Source of the DNA: CAUPWF01 sp963515125
GTDB lineage: Bacteria; Bacillota; Clostridia; Lachnospirales; Lachnospiraceae
Length of the DNA stretch: 64,000 nucleotides
NCBI GenBank assembly: GCA_052116865.1
Contig: JBQKKG010000001.1
Coordinates: 186,001 to 250,000 of the forward strand
Direction: 5' to 3'
Notes under the pieces: generated by a model
What the model was told of the DNA's origin: nothing
Database searches by the model: none
Seen by the model: the letters and a program-made list of their open reading frames with translations, nothing else
In this document: piece after piece, positions 45,686 through 54,481 of the stretch
Layout: each line of letters starts with the position of its first letter
Position numbering within the stretch: the first letter of the stretch is position 1
Translations under genes and position numbers: made by a program

Positions 45686-45725
45686 AAAGGACGGGGACAT
45701 TTTTCAAGTGTCTCTGTCCTTTAAA
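45686..45725 (+). terminator. Terminator after pckA
   Basis: AAAGGACGGGGACA pairs with TGTCTCTGTCCTTT, ending at 45722. Confidence 0.75.
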
Positions 45726-45781
45726 ATTGGGATTTAATTGAAAAAATACATGCAGTATCCAGCTGTTGTTTCATGTTTTTA

Positions 45782-45810
45782 TTGATAAATATGTGATAAC
45801 GGAGTATAAT
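45782..45810 (+). promoter_or_regulatory. Promoter of 6S RNA
   Basis: TTGATA (45782-45787), a 17-base spacer and TATAAT (45805-45810). Confidence 0.8.
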
Positions 45811-45816
45811 AATCTT

Positions 45817-46040
45817 ACAGGAAATGACCTGAGGTGTTCGACAATTCCGCTATTTTGAACCTACAATACTTTAAACGGGATTCTTATATCTCTGTAATAT
45901 GTCAAGCCATCATTATGCAGTGGAAGGCAGAAAAACAGATGCAGTTACCCACCTAGCTGTAGCTAGGAGTCAAAATACGGAAACCGGCATTTTGGGGAAT
46001 TACAAAAGATAAAGGCAGTTGCATTTGCAGCTGCTTTTTT
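45817..46040 (+). ncRNA. ssrS: 6S RNA
   Basis: 6S RNA mimics an open promoter and holds the housekeeping RNA polymerase, tuning transcription in stationary phase. The sequence has its own promoter and the characteristic 5' stretch CCTGAGGTGTTCG. A long-range closing stem joins CCGCTATTTTGAACCTAC (45847-45864) to GTAGCTAGGAGTCAAAATACGG (45959-45980), leaving a large internal bubble as in the family. It ends at a terminator hairpin (46011-46040, AAAGGCAGTTGC/GCAGCTGCTTT then T run). The exact 3' end of the mature RNA is uncertain. It fills the 45674-46110 gap. Confidence 0.85.
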
Positions 46041-46110
46041 GTATGTAAATTAGTCATCTGAGATATTAGTTGTAGCATAAGCTAGAATAAACATGCAAAT
46101 TGAGGTTAAA

Positions 46111-47406
46111 ATGATTGATAAAGTGACAAGATATAAATACTATTTTATAGGTTTTTTAGGGTGTATGGTGATTCTTTGCTGTTTAATGAAATCCCTAAAC
46201 CATAAGAATCCGGAAGACGACACGAAGGAAAAGCAAAAGGTAGAAAAGCAAAAGGCATTACCAGATAATCCGATGATACGCGTATTGTTGAAGACCAGCG
46301 GATATACTGGAATTGTACACCCCGAGATTATACTATCAAGTTCGCAAGGTTTGATCATATCCGCAGGAGAGTCAATAAAAGAATCAGAACCAGGAGAGGG
46401 CGTTGTCATTACACCAGCGGATTCCATGTTTCAGTTGGGGAGTATTAGGGTTAAAGCAAAAGATAGTAGTAGAATAGAGGTGCAATCATTAAAACGAGGA
46501 TATGGAATACCTTCTTATAGAGGAGAAATGGAATTAATTTGTACTACAGAGGGAATCGTTTTGATTAATGAATTACCACTAGAGGAATATTTATATGGAG
46601 TTGTTCCAAGTGAGATGCCTGCATCTTATGAAGTTGAAGCGTTAAAAGCGCAAGCGATTTGTGCTAGGAGTTATGCATACATTCAATGTCAGAATATGGC
46701 ATATCCAGAATACCAAGCCTACGTAGATGATAGTACATCATTTCAGGTTTATGGTAATTCTCAAGAGCAAGAGACATCAAATGAAGCAGTAAATAGTACC
46801 ATAAATCAAAAAATTTGGTATCATGATCAGGTAGTTAAGGCATACTACTATTCTACTTCCTGTGGAGTTACGACAGATGTGGAGGCTTGGGGAACATCTA
46901 TAAATGAAGAAAATAATTATTTACAAAGTATGCAAGTAAGCAATGGAGAAAGAGACTATGAAGCGCAACTTCCTTGGTATAGGTGGATAGTAACTGTACC
47001 TTGTAATGTATTACACGATTTGATCGAAATAAATACACAAACGGAGATAGGAAATGTGCAAAATATTGAGGTGACCAAGCAAGGGGCAGGAAATATTGTT
47101 CAAGAAATTACAGCCACTGGAGATCAAGGAGTAATTATCGTTGATAATGAAAATAAAGTAAGGGCTGCTTTAGGTGGTGAGGGCTACGTGATTGAGAAAC
47201 AAGATGGAAATAACATACCAAGTACGACATTGTTACCGAGTGCATTTTTCACAATCGAAAAGAAAGATGATACATATATATTACTGGGCGGGGGATTTGG
47301 TCATGGAATAGGTATGAGCCAAAATGGTGCGAATGAAATGGCAAAACAAGGGAAAAATTATCAAGAGATATTAAAGCTATTCTATTCGGGTATTGACATT
47401 AAATAG
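46111..47406 (+). CDS. SpoIID/LytB-domain protein
   Basis: A 431-residue membrane-anchored protein. SpoIID is a lytic transglycosylase remodelling peptidoglycan during engulfment of the forespore. The SpoIID core is LPLEEYLYGVVPSEMPASYEVEALKAQA-like in full, followed by ARSYAYI and ending in GGGFGHGIGMSQNGANEMA. One N-terminal helix (about 10-28) anchors it. ATG 46111 follows TGAGGTT; ATG 46093 lacks a ribosome site. The gene supports a spore-forming lineage, although SpoIID-like proteins also occur in vegetative cells. Confidence 0.9.
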   Translation: MIDKVTRYKYYFIGFLGCMVILCCLMKSLNHKNPEDDTKEKQKVEKQKALPDNPMIRVLLKTSGYTGIVHPEIILSSSQGLIISAGESIKESEPGEGVVITPADSMFQLGSIRVKAKDSSRIEVQSLKRGYGIPSYRGEMELICTTEGIVLINELPLEEYLYGVVPSEMPASYEVEALKAQAICARSYAYIQCQNMAYPEYQAYVDDSTSFQVYGNSQEQETSNEAVNSTINQKIWYHDQVVKAYYYSTSCGVTTDVEAWGTSINEENNYLQSMQVSNGERDYEAQLPWYRWIVTVPCNVLHDLIEINTQTEIGNVQNIEVTKQGAGNIVQEITATGDQGVIIVDNENKVRAALGGEGYVIEKQDGNNIPSTTLLPSAFFTIEKKDDTYILLGGGFGHGIGMSQNGANEMAKQGKNYQEILKLFYSGIDIK

Positions 47407-47425
47407 TTTACAAAAGTGCTCAAAC

Positions 47426-47454
47426 TTGAATAAAGTGATTTTTTATGATATTAT
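47426..47454 (+). promoter_or_regulatory. Promoter of the YihY-family gene
   Basis: TTGAAT (47426-47431) and TATTAT (47449-47454) at 17-base spacing, 32 bases before the start codon. Confidence 0.65.
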
Positions 47455-47486
47455 GCTATGAGTAAATTGTTTGAGGAGAAACATAT

Positions 47487-48332
47487 ATGAAAAAAGCAAT
47501 TAAGACAATTGAAGAATTCATGTTAAAAGTTAATTTGGATCATACTGGGGCATATGCAGCACAGTCAGCTTTTTTTATTGTGTTATCTTTAATACCAAGT
47601 ACGTTGCTACTATTAACGTTAGTTCAGTTTACGCCGGTTACAAAAGCAGATGTTATGACTGCTGTATATCGAGTGATTCCGAAGACATTTAATTCTTTAA
47701 TAATATCTATTGTTAATCAGGTATATAATCAATCTAGGGCAGTCATTCCACTAACCGCAATTATGGCAGTATGGTCAGCGGGGCGTGGGGTATTGGCGAT
47801 TTCTTCGGGTTTGAATTGTGTATATAATAGTGTGGAAACAAGAAATTATGTATTTATTCGGATCAGGGCTGGATTATATACGTTATTATTTTTAGCATCC
47901 ATTGTTTTATCATTGGTGCTCTTAGTGTTTGGTAATAGTTTAAGTATCCTGGTAAATCAGCATGCACCTTTTATGAATCATCTTATGATTCTGTTAATTA
48001 GAATTAGAACAATTTTGTCAGCTGTGGTACTTACTCTTGTATCAATGTTGGTATACAAATTTCTTCCTAACCGTAAAGGGAAATTTAGAAGACAATTGCC
48101 AGGTGCAGTATTTACGGCTATTGGTTGGCTGGTTGCATCCTTTATTTTTTCTGTTTATGTTGATATTTTTAAAGGATTCGCAAATATGTATGGCAGTTTA
48201 ACAACTATTGTTTTGATTATGTTATGGTTGTATTTTTGTATGTATATTATGTTGCTTGGTGGTCAGATAAATATGTGGGTTGACTTGCATTTTCATCCCG
48301 AGGATTTTGAAGTAGTAGGGAGACATATATAA
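47487..48332 (+). CDS. YihY/BrkB (UPF0761) family membrane protein
   Basis: A 281-residue protein with six helices. The conserved DHTGAYAAQSAFFIVLSLIPS opening, AVWSAGRGVLAISSGLN, the LPGAVFTAIGW segment and FANMYGSLTTIVLIMLWLY are diagnostic of the YihY/BrkB family. The function is unsettled; membrane lipid or nuclease roles have been proposed for relatives. TGAGGAG precedes the start. It stands alone before the pheST leader. Confidence 0.92.
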   Translation: MKKAIKTIEEFMLKVNLDHTGAYAAQSAFFIVLSLIPSTLLLLTLVQFTPVTKADVMTAVYRVIPKTFNSLIISIVNQVYNQSRAVIPLTAIMAVWSAGRGVLAISSGLNCVYNSVETRNYVFIRIRAGLYTLLFLASIVLSLVLLVFGNSLSILVNQHAPFMNHLMILLIRIRTILSAVVLTLVSMLVYKFLPNRKGKFRRQLPGAVFTAIGWLVASFIFSVYVDIFKGFANMYGSLTTIVLIMLWLYFCMYIMLLGGQINMWVDLHFHPEDFEVVGRHI

Positions 48333-48360
48333 GTTTGATACAAATATTATATCTTAACAC

Positions 48361-48388
48361 TTGACAACAATACCTAATATGTTACAAT
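48361..48388 (+). promoter_or_regulatory. Promoter of the pheST T-box leader
   Basis: TTGACA (48361-48366) and TACAAT (48383-48388) at 16-base spacing. Confidence 0.75.
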
Positions 48389-48395
48389 ATCAATT

Positions 48396-48655
48396 AGTAT
48401 AAATAAAAAAAGGCAAAGAACGTGTAAGTAAAGAACTATTTTCCAAAAGAGAGAGAAAATCATGGGCTGAAAGTTTTCTTTGGTTCAAATAGGAATTGAA
48501 TTTCCCACGGGAGCTGCATTTCTGAAGATAGAGAATTGTAATAGTAAGAAATGACGTATATGCACGTTACGCAATCTAAGTGCTTACAAATATACTGTAA
48601 GAATTAGGGTGGTACCGCGATTTAGCCTCGTCCCTTTATTGGGATGAGGCTTTTT
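48396..48655 (+). promoter_or_regulatory. T-box riboswitch, phenylalanine-specific
   Basis: A leader sensing uncharged tRNA-Phe. Stem I includes AGAGAG and the apical GGGCTGAAAG motif. The specifier lies in GAATTTCCC, with TTC at 48502-48504 (Phe). The T-box AGGGTGGTACCGCG is at 48606-48619, whose TGGT binds the tRNA acceptor end. The terminator is CCTCGTCCC/GGGATGAGG followed by TTTTT (to 48655). Uncharged tRNA should favour the antiterminator and turn pheST on. Confidence 0.95.
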
Positions 48656-48661
48656 ATATGC

Positions 48662-48724
48662 AAAAGGGGCATAGCAATTTACATTTAGGACGTAGCAAAA
48701 CTCAATTTATTACGTCCCCAATTA
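48662..48724 (+). repeat. Palindromic intergenic repeat, copy 2
   Basis: It begins AAAAGGGGCATAGCAATTT, continues to an imperfect palindrome with GGACGTAGCAAAA, and ends TACGTCCCCAATTA. It aligns base for base over most of its length with the reverse complement of copy 1. It sits between the T-box terminator and the pheS start codon. Confidence 0.85.
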
Positions 48725-48739
48725 AGGAAGGAGATTTAT

Positions 48740-49759
48740 ATGAAAGAAAAATTACAAAGCATAAAGGCGGAAGCCTTAAGACAAATTGAAGCTTCAGATA
48801 TGCCAGAAAAATTAAATGACGTACGTGTCAAATTCCTAGGGAAAAAGGGAGAATTGACAGCGGTATTAAAAGGTATGAAAGATGTTTCGCCGGAAGATAG
48901 ACCTAAGGTGGGTCAGCTAGTGAATGAAACTAGAGAAGCGATTGAAGCTATGCTGGATGATACTAAAAAGAAAATGGAATATGCAATAAGAGCTGAAAAG
49001 TTGAAAGAAGAAGTGATAGATGTCACATTGCCAGCTAAGAGAAGTCACGCAGGGCACCGTCATCCTAATACGATAGCGCTAGAAGAGGTAGAGCGTATCT
49101 TCGTCGGTATGGGTTATGAGGTTATAGAAGGACCTGAAATAGAATTTGATTTATATAATTTTGAAAAATTAAATATTCCAGCAGATCATCCGGCAAAGGA
49201 TGAACAAGATACTTTTTATATCAATAAAGAAATGGTATTAAGAACACAGACCTCTCCGGTACAAGCACGTGTTATGGAACAAGGAAAGCTGCCAATTCGT
49301 ATGATAGCACCAGGGAGAGTTTTTCGCTCAGATGAAGTAGATGCAACACATTCACCATCGTTTCATCAAATTGAAGGTCTTGTAATTGATAAAAATATTT
49401 CCTTTGCGGATTTAAAAGGAACTTTAGAAGTATTTGCTAAGGAGTTATTTGGAGAAAATACTCAAACAAAATTCAGACCACACCATTTTCCGTTCACAGA
49501 ACCAAGTGCAGAAGTAGACGTTACTTGTTTTAAATGTGGTGGTAAAGGGTGCCGCTTTTGTAAAGGATCTGGCTGGATTGAAATATTAGGATGTGGAATG
49601 GTGCATCCTCATGTTTTAGAAATGTGCGGGATAGACCCAGAAGAATATAATGGTTTTGCATTTGGAGTTGGATTAGAACGAATTGCATTATTAAAATACG
49701 AAATTGATGATATGAGATTATTATATGAAAATGATATTAGATTTTTAAAACAATTTTAA
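48740..49759 (+). CDS. pheS: Phenylalanyl-tRNA synthetase alpha subunit
   Basis: A 339-residue class II synthetase subunit. The N-terminal coiled coil (about 1-85) binds tRNA. The catalytic core shows HPNTIALEEVERIFVGMGY, LRTQTSPVQARVM (motif 2 region), FHQIEGLVID, and the motif 3 FGVGLERIALLKY. A zinc-like CFKCGGKGCRFCKGSGW stretch is present near 260, as in other bacterial PheS. AAGGAAGGAG precedes the start. Expression is controlled by the T-box. Confidence 0.98.
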   Translation: MKEKLQSIKAEALRQIEASDMPEKLNDVRVKFLGKKGELTAVLKGMKDVSPEDRPKVGQLVNETREAIEAMLDDTKKKMEYAIRAEKLKEEVIDVTLPAKRSHAGHRHPNTIALEEVERIFVGMGYEVIEGPEIEFDLYNFEKLNIPADHPAKDEQDTFYINKEMVLRTQTSPVQARVMEQGKLPIRMIAPGRVFRSDEVDATHSPSFHQIEGLVIDKNISFADLKGTLEVFAKELFGENTQTKFRPHHFPFTEPSAEVDVTCFKCGGKGCRFCKGSGWIEILGCGMVHPHVLEMCGIDPEEYNGFAFGVGLERIALLKYEIDDMRLLYENDIRFLKQF

Positions 49760-49770
49760 GTAAACTGTCA

Positions 49771-49853
49771 AAAAGGGGCAGAGCAAATCACAAAAGGGGC
49801 ACACTAAATTTCATTTTAGGACGTAGCAAAATGTGTTTTGCTACGTCCCCAAC
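49771..49853 (+). repeat. Palindromic intergenic repeat, copy 3
   Basis: The first module is partly duplicated: AAAAGGGGCAGAGCAAATCAC, then AAAAGGGGCACACTAAATTTC. The palindrome follows: GGACGTAGCAAAA (49819-49831) pairs with TTTTGCTACGTCC (49836-49848), loop TGTG. It lies between pheS and pheT inside the operon. Confidence 0.85.
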
Positions 49854-49870
49854 AAAAAAGGAGTGGAAAT

Positions 49871-52288
49871 ATGAATACATCATTATCTTGGATTAGAGCG
49901 TATGTTCCGGGTTTGGACGTGAGTGCGCAGGATTATACGGACGCTATGACACTTTCTGGTACGAAAGTGGAGGGATACGAGGCTTTGGATGCTAATTTGG
50001 AGAAAATTGTCGTAGGTCAAATTGATAAAATTGAGAAACATCCAGATGCAGATAAGCTAATTATATGTCAGGTAAATGTGGGAGTTGAAAAGATTCAAAT
50101 TGTGACTGGGGCACCAAATGTTAAAGAGGGTGATAAGGTTCCGGTTGTTTTAGATGGTGGACGTGTTGCTGGAGGCCATGATGGTTGTAAAACTCCAGGT
50201 GGGGTGAAAATTAAGAAGGGAAAATTACGTGGGGTTGAGAGCTTTGGGATGATGTGTTCGATTGAAGAACTGGGTTCTTCAAGAGACATGTACCCGGAAG
50301 CACCAGAATTTGGGATTTATATTTTTGATAAAAATGCAGAGGTAGGAACCAGTGCTATTAAGGAAATGGGGTTAGATGATGTTGTATTTGAATATGAGAT
50401 AACATCTAACCGTGTAGATTGCTATAGTGTAATTGGTATCGCAAGAGAGGCGGCAGCTACATTCAGAAAAAAATTTCTACCGCCAGTAGTTTGTAAAACT
50501 GGAAATGATGAAACTGTAAATGATTATATAAAGGTTACAGTACAGGATGTGGACTTATGTCCGAGATATTGTGCACGAGTTGTGAAAAATGTTAAGATTG
50601 GACCTTCGCCACAATGGATGCAGAGAAGATTAGCATCTGTAGGGATAAGACCAATCAATAATTTAGTGGATATTACAAATTATGTAATGGAAGAGTACGG
50701 GCAACCGATGCATGCATATGACTTAGCCACAATTGCAGATCGTGAAATTATTGTCCGAACTGCAAAGCAAGGAGAAAAATTTACTACATTAGATGGTCTA
50801 GAACGTGAGATAGATGAAAATGTTCTTATGATTTGTGATGGAAAGAAAGCTATAGGAATTGCTGGAATTATGGGTGGAGAAAACTCTATGATTACAGATC
50901 ATGTAGAGACAGTGTTATTTGAAGCGGCATGCTTTGACGGAACGAATATCCGTAAATCTAGCAAAAAAGTAGGATTACGAACCGATGCTTCTGGAAAATT
51001 TGAAAAAGGTTTGGATCCAAATAATGCACAGGCAGCGATTGATAGGGCTTGCCAACTCATTGAAGAGCTTGGAGCAGGTGAAGTTGTTGGCGGTATGGTA
51101 GATGTTTATGGCAAGAAGAAAGATCCAGTACGTGTTCCTTTTGATGCAAAAAAAATAAATAAGATGCTTGGAACTGACATTTCTGCTGAAGATATGTTAC
51201 AGTACTTTGATACAATAGGTTTGGCATATGATACGACAACAAATGAAGTGATTGCGCCGACATTTCGCCATGATTTATTTAGAATTGCTGATTTGGCAGA
51301 AGAAGTGGCAAGATTTTATGGTTATGAAAATATCCCGACAACACTTCCTAGTGGAGAGTCTACAACGGGGAAATTGTCGTTTAAATTACGTGTAGAAGAA
51401 GTGGCAAGAAATATTGCGGAATTTTGCGGTTTTAGTCAGGGGATGACATATTCTTTTGAAAGTCCAAAAGTATTTGATAAGTTATTGTTAGAAGAAAATT
51501 CTAAGTTACGTGATACAATCCAAATAATAAATCCCTTAGGAGAAGACTATAGTATAATGCGGACTACATCTTTAAATGGGATGTTGGTATCTCTTGCAAC
51601 TAATTATAATAGAAGAAATAAAAATGTAAAACTATATGAATTGGGAAATATATACTTGCCTAAGCAACTTCCTCTTACAGAATTACCAGAAGAACGTATG
51701 CAATTTACCTTAGGGATGTATGGGGAAGGCGATTTCTTTACAATGAAAGGAATTGTGGAAGAATTCTTCGAAAAAGTTGGTTTATGTGCAAAATCTACTT
51801 ATGACCCTAAATCAGATAAGCCATTTTTACATCCGGGCCGTCAGGCAAATGTTATATATGAGGGGAAAATAGTTGGTTATTTGGGTGAGGTGCATCCGCA
51901 AGTAGCTGATAATTATAGTATTGGTGAACGCACTTATATAGCAGTGATCGACATGCCTGAAATAGTAAATTATGCAACATTTGATAGAAAGTACGAAGGT
52001 ATAGCAAAATATCCAGCAGTTTCTAGAGATATTAGTATGGTGATGCCAAAGGAAATATTAGTAGGTGAAATAGAAAATGTGATTGCACAAAAAGGTGGTG
52101 CATATTTAGAAAGCTATGCTTTATTTGATCTTTATGAAGGGAAGCAAATAAAAGCAGGCTATAAATCAGTCGCATATTCTATTGTTTTTAGGGCAAAAGA
52201 TAAAACTTTAGAAGAGGCAGATGTATCAGCGGCTATGAAGAGGATTCTTAGTGGGTTGGAATCATTAGGAATTGAACTTCGTCAGTAA
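49871..52288 (+). CDS. pheT: Phenylalanyl-tRNA synthetase beta subunit
   Basis: An 805-residue subunit that completes the alpha2-beta2 synthetase and carries the editing site. Visible are the N-terminal tRNA-binding domain (VVGQIDKIEKHPDADKL), the B3/B4 editing domain with NLVDITNYVMEEYGQPMHAYDL, the B5 domain and a C-terminal ferredoxin-fold anticodon-binding domain (KYPAVSRDISMVMP). ATG 49871 follows AAAAAGGAGTGG; an earlier in-frame start at 49838 would lie in repeat copy 3. The 111-base gap to pheS is unusually long and filled by that repeat. Confidence 0.98.
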   Translation: MNTSLSWIRAYVPGLDVSAQDYTDAMTLSGTKVEGYEALDANLEKIVVGQIDKIEKHPDADKLIICQVNVGVEKIQIVTGAPNVKEGDKVPVVLDGGRVAGGHDGCKTPGGVKIKKGKLRGVESFGMMCSIEELGSSRDMYPEAPEFGIYIFDKNAEVGTSAIKEMGLDDVVFEYEITSNRVDCYSVIGIAREAAATFRKKFLPPVVCKTGNDETVNDYIKVTVQDVDLCPRYCARVVKNVKIGPSPQWMQRRLASVGIRPINNLVDITNYVMEEYGQPMHAYDLATIADREIIVRTAKQGEKFTTLDGLEREIDENVLMICDGKKAIGIAGIMGGENSMITDHVETVLFEAACFDGTNIRKSSKKVGLRTDASGKFEKGLDPNNAQAAIDRACQLIEELGAGEVVGGMVDVYGKKKDPVRVPFDAKKINKMLGTDISAEDMLQYFDTIGLAYDTTTNEVIAPTFRHDLFRIADLAEEVARFYGYENIPTTLPSGESTTGKLSFKLRVEEVARNIAEFCGFSQGMTYSFESPKVFDKLLLEENSKLRDTIQIINPLGEDYSIMRTTSLNGMLVSLATNYNRRNKNVKLYELGNIYLPKQLPLTELPEERMQFTLGMYGEGDFFTMKGIVEEFFEKVGLCAKSTYDPKSDKPFLHPGRQANVIYEGKIVGYLGEVHPQVADNYSIGERTYIAVIDMPEIVNYATFDRKYEGIAKYPAVSRDISMVMPKEILVGEIENVIAQKGGAYLESYALFDLYEGKQIKAGYKSVAYSIVFRAKDKTLEEADVSAAMKRILSGLESLGIELRQ

Positions 52289-52303
52289 GGAGAAGAGTAA
52301 AGA

Positions 52304-53350
52304 ATGAAACGAGAAGATTTTAGTTTCGAATTGCCAGAAGAATTGATTGCACAAGACCCATTAGAAGATAGATCGAGTTCTAGATTGCTAGTGTTAGATA
52401 AAAAAACTGGTTCCATAGAGCATCATGTATTTAAAGAGTTGGTCGATTATTTAGAGCCGGGAGACTGTCTTGTAATAAATGACACAAAAGTAATACCTGC
52501 ACGACTTATTGGGTCCAAAGTTGGTACAGATGCAAAGATAGAGGTATTATTGTTAAAACGCAAGGAACATGACATTTGGGAAACTCTTGTGAAACCGGGG
52601 AAGAAAGCTAGACCAGGAACAAAGATATCTTTTGGAAATGGAATGTTGATAGGTGAAGTGGTAGATATTGTTGATGAAGGAAACCGTTTGATACAATTTT
52701 CGTATGAAGGAATTTTTGAAGAAATATTAGATCAGTTAGGTCAAATGCCATTACCACCATATATTACACACCAATTGGAGGATCAGAATCGATATCAAAC
52801 AGTATATGCTAAGCATACAGGATCAGCGGCAGCGCCCACGGCAGGGCTTCATTTTACACCAGAGCTTTTAGCTTCTATTGAGAAAAAGGGAATTGAAATA
52901 GCAAGGATAACATTGCATGTGGGGCTTGGAACATTTCGGCCAGTTAAAGTAGATGATATTCTAGAACATCACATGCATTCTGAATTTTATCAAATAGATC
53001 AAGATGCTACTCAAAAGATAAATAGAGCAAAAGAGAATGGTCATCGAGTAATTGCCGTTGGAACAACCAGCTGCAGAACCATTGAATCAGCAGCGGATGC
53101 GGATGGCAGATTAGCCCCATCCAGTGGATGGACAGATATATTCATTTATCCGGGATACAGATTTAAAATATTGGATTGTCTTATTACAAATTTTCATCTT
53201 CCAGAATCAACGTTGGTGATGCTCGTATCTGCGTTGGCAGGTAGAGAACACGTGCTAGCAGCATATGAAGAGGCGATTAAAAACCAATACCGCTTTTTTA
53301 GTTTTGGAGATGCAATGTTTATTACGAATCAAATGATTGTGGAAAAATAA
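52304..53350 (+). CDS. queA: S-adenosylmethionine:tRNA ribosyltransferase-isomerase
   Basis: A 348-residue QueA, which transfers and isomerises the ribosyl of SAM to make epoxyqueuosine in tRNA. Family motifs include FSFELPEELIAQDPLEDRS, GDCLVINDTKVIPARL, the AAPTAGLHFTPELL block and TNFHLPESTLVMLVSA. AAGGAGAAGAG precedes the start, 15 bases after pheT, so it is likely cotranscribed with pheST. Other queuosine genes are not in the window. Confidence 0.97.
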   Translation: MKREDFSFELPEELIAQDPLEDRSSSRLLVLDKKTGSIEHHVFKELVDYLEPGDCLVINDTKVIPARLIGSKVGTDAKIEVLLLKRKEHDIWETLVKPGKKARPGTKISFGNGMLIGEVVDIVDEGNRLIQFSYEGIFEEILDQLGQMPLPPYITHQLEDQNRYQTVYAKHTGSAAAPTAGLHFTPELLASIEKKGIEIARITLHVGLGTFRPVKVDDILEHHMHSEFYQIDQDATQKINRAKENGHRVIAVGTTSCRTIESAADADGRLAPSSGWTDIFIYPGYRFKILDCLITNFHLPESTLVMLVSALAGREHVLAAYEEAIKNQYRFFSFGDAMFITNQMIVEK

Positions 53351-53351
53351 A

Positions 53352-53381
53352 GAAAGTGAGGGGAGCGCCCCTTACTTTTTT
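53352..53381 (+). terminator. Terminator after queA
   Basis: AAGTGAGGGG pairs with CCCCTTACTT around AGCG, followed by a run of T. Confidence 0.85.
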
Positions 53382-53426
53382 TATGTATGAAATAGTAAAA
53401 TTGTAGTAGAAAAGAACAGTTAGGAT

Positions 53427-54152
53427 CTAAATAGTGTTCATTTTAGTTAGAGAAATAAGGACATCTTGTGGAGTATTGGAAGATGCGTGTAGTTGATATT
53501 GGGGTTCGTGGATGTCGGAAAGATAATGAGCATCAGAATTGCAAATGATGTTACAAGAATTAAGATAAGGATTGTCTTTTTTTAAACGATATTGTTGTGT
53601 CATATCATGTAACTCGAAGCATGAAAAAGTCGAATCAGAGGGAATAAACCCTAGATTTGATATTACACTTGTAGTTTTTTTATCAATATGGGCCGGAATC
53701 CATATTCCGTGGAAGTGGGAAATGACAGTGGACACCTTATAAAATGGAATATCTGTAGCATTAATTAACAAATGATCAACTGTTCCGGTAATGACATCAT
53801 TTTTGTTATATATTTGTTGCTTCCCAAAGAGTTGTACTTGATTTGGAATGGAAGGTAAGTGGTTAGAAACATATGTATCAAAAGCGAGTGCATTGTCTAG
53901 CGTTGGGAAAAGGCATAGGACATGAACCTCTTCACAAGTACATAATTCCATGCCTGGAATAACAGTTATTCCGTATGTGTCGCCGCAGGAGATCGCAGCG
54001 GCACAATTTTTACAGGAATTGTGATCGGTAATGGCAATGACATCAAGCCCTTTTAAAGCAGACATCCCCACGATGTTAGATGGTGTCATATCATCATCAC
54101 CACAAGGGGAAAGGCAAGAGTGAAGATGAAGATCGTAAAACAAAGGAATCAT
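53427..54152 (-). CDS. PHP-domain protein of the sensory hydrogenase operon
   Basis: A 241-residue PHP-type phosphoesterase. DLHLHSCLSPCGDDD and the AITDHNSCKNC motif give His and Asp metal ligands. Further ligands come from GMELCTCEEVHVL, PAHIDK and CNSDAHYL. The substrate is unknown. Its start overlaps the DRTGG gene by ATGA (four bases), making it the last gene of the five-gene minus-strand operon. A PHP gene in this position suggests that a phosphorylated small molecule or protein is being processed, which is inference. Confidence 0.85.
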   Translation of the reverse strand: MIPLFYDLHLHSCLSPCGDDDMTPSNIVGMSALKGLDVIAITDHNSCKNCAAAISCGDTYGITVIPGMELCTCEEVHVLCLFPTLDNALAFDTYVSNHLPSIPNQVQLFGKQQIYNKNDVITGTVDHLLINATDIPFYKVSTVISHFHGIWIPAHIDKKTTSVISNLGFIPSDSTFSCFELHDMTQQYRLKKDNPYLNSCNIICNSDAHYLSDIHEPQYQLHASSNTPQDVLISLTKMNTI

Positions 54153-54481
54153 GAGTGTATCAATTCATGAATCTTTAAGGCCGCGTCAAATATAGATTCC
54201 GATGTATGAAACACGGTAATATTATTTTCAGTTGCCTTTTTTATCGATGTTTCATCAAGATTCACGTCTTCGGCTAGAATGATACAAGCTACATCTGCAA
54301 GTGAAGCAACAGCTATCGTATTGATATTTCCCATCACAGTTACCCATGCGCAGTTGGCTTTGGCCTTGCTCATAGCAATACTTAAAAGGTCGCAACAAAA
54401 AGAACTGGTTACGGTTCGACTAGTATCCCCAATCACAAGAGGCGTAAAAAGGTGGTTATCCACGAGTGTCTGAACTATCAT
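54149..54481 (-). CDS. DRTGG-domain protein (second)
   Basis: A 110-residue stand-alone DRTGG-like domain, a fold found next to CBS domains and in phosphotransacetylase fusions. The pattern SSFCCDLLSIAMSKAKANC, WVTVMGNINTIAVASLADVACIIL and a final TVFHTSESIFDAALKIHEL fits the family. It overlaps the hydrogenase-like gene by 26 bases and the PHP gene by four. Its role is probably to bind a regulatory ligand, but no ligand is known. Confidence 0.75.
   Translation of the reverse strand: MIVQTLVDNHLFTPLVIGDTSRTVTSSFCCDLLSIAMSKAKANCAWVTVMGNINTIAVASLADVACIILAEDVNLDETSIKKATENNITVFHTSESIFDAALKIHELIHS

Noticed and set aside
49838..49870. A longer PheT start at 49838.
   Set aside because: These codons lie in repeat copy 3; the conserved PheT N-terminus and the ribosome site begin at 49871.
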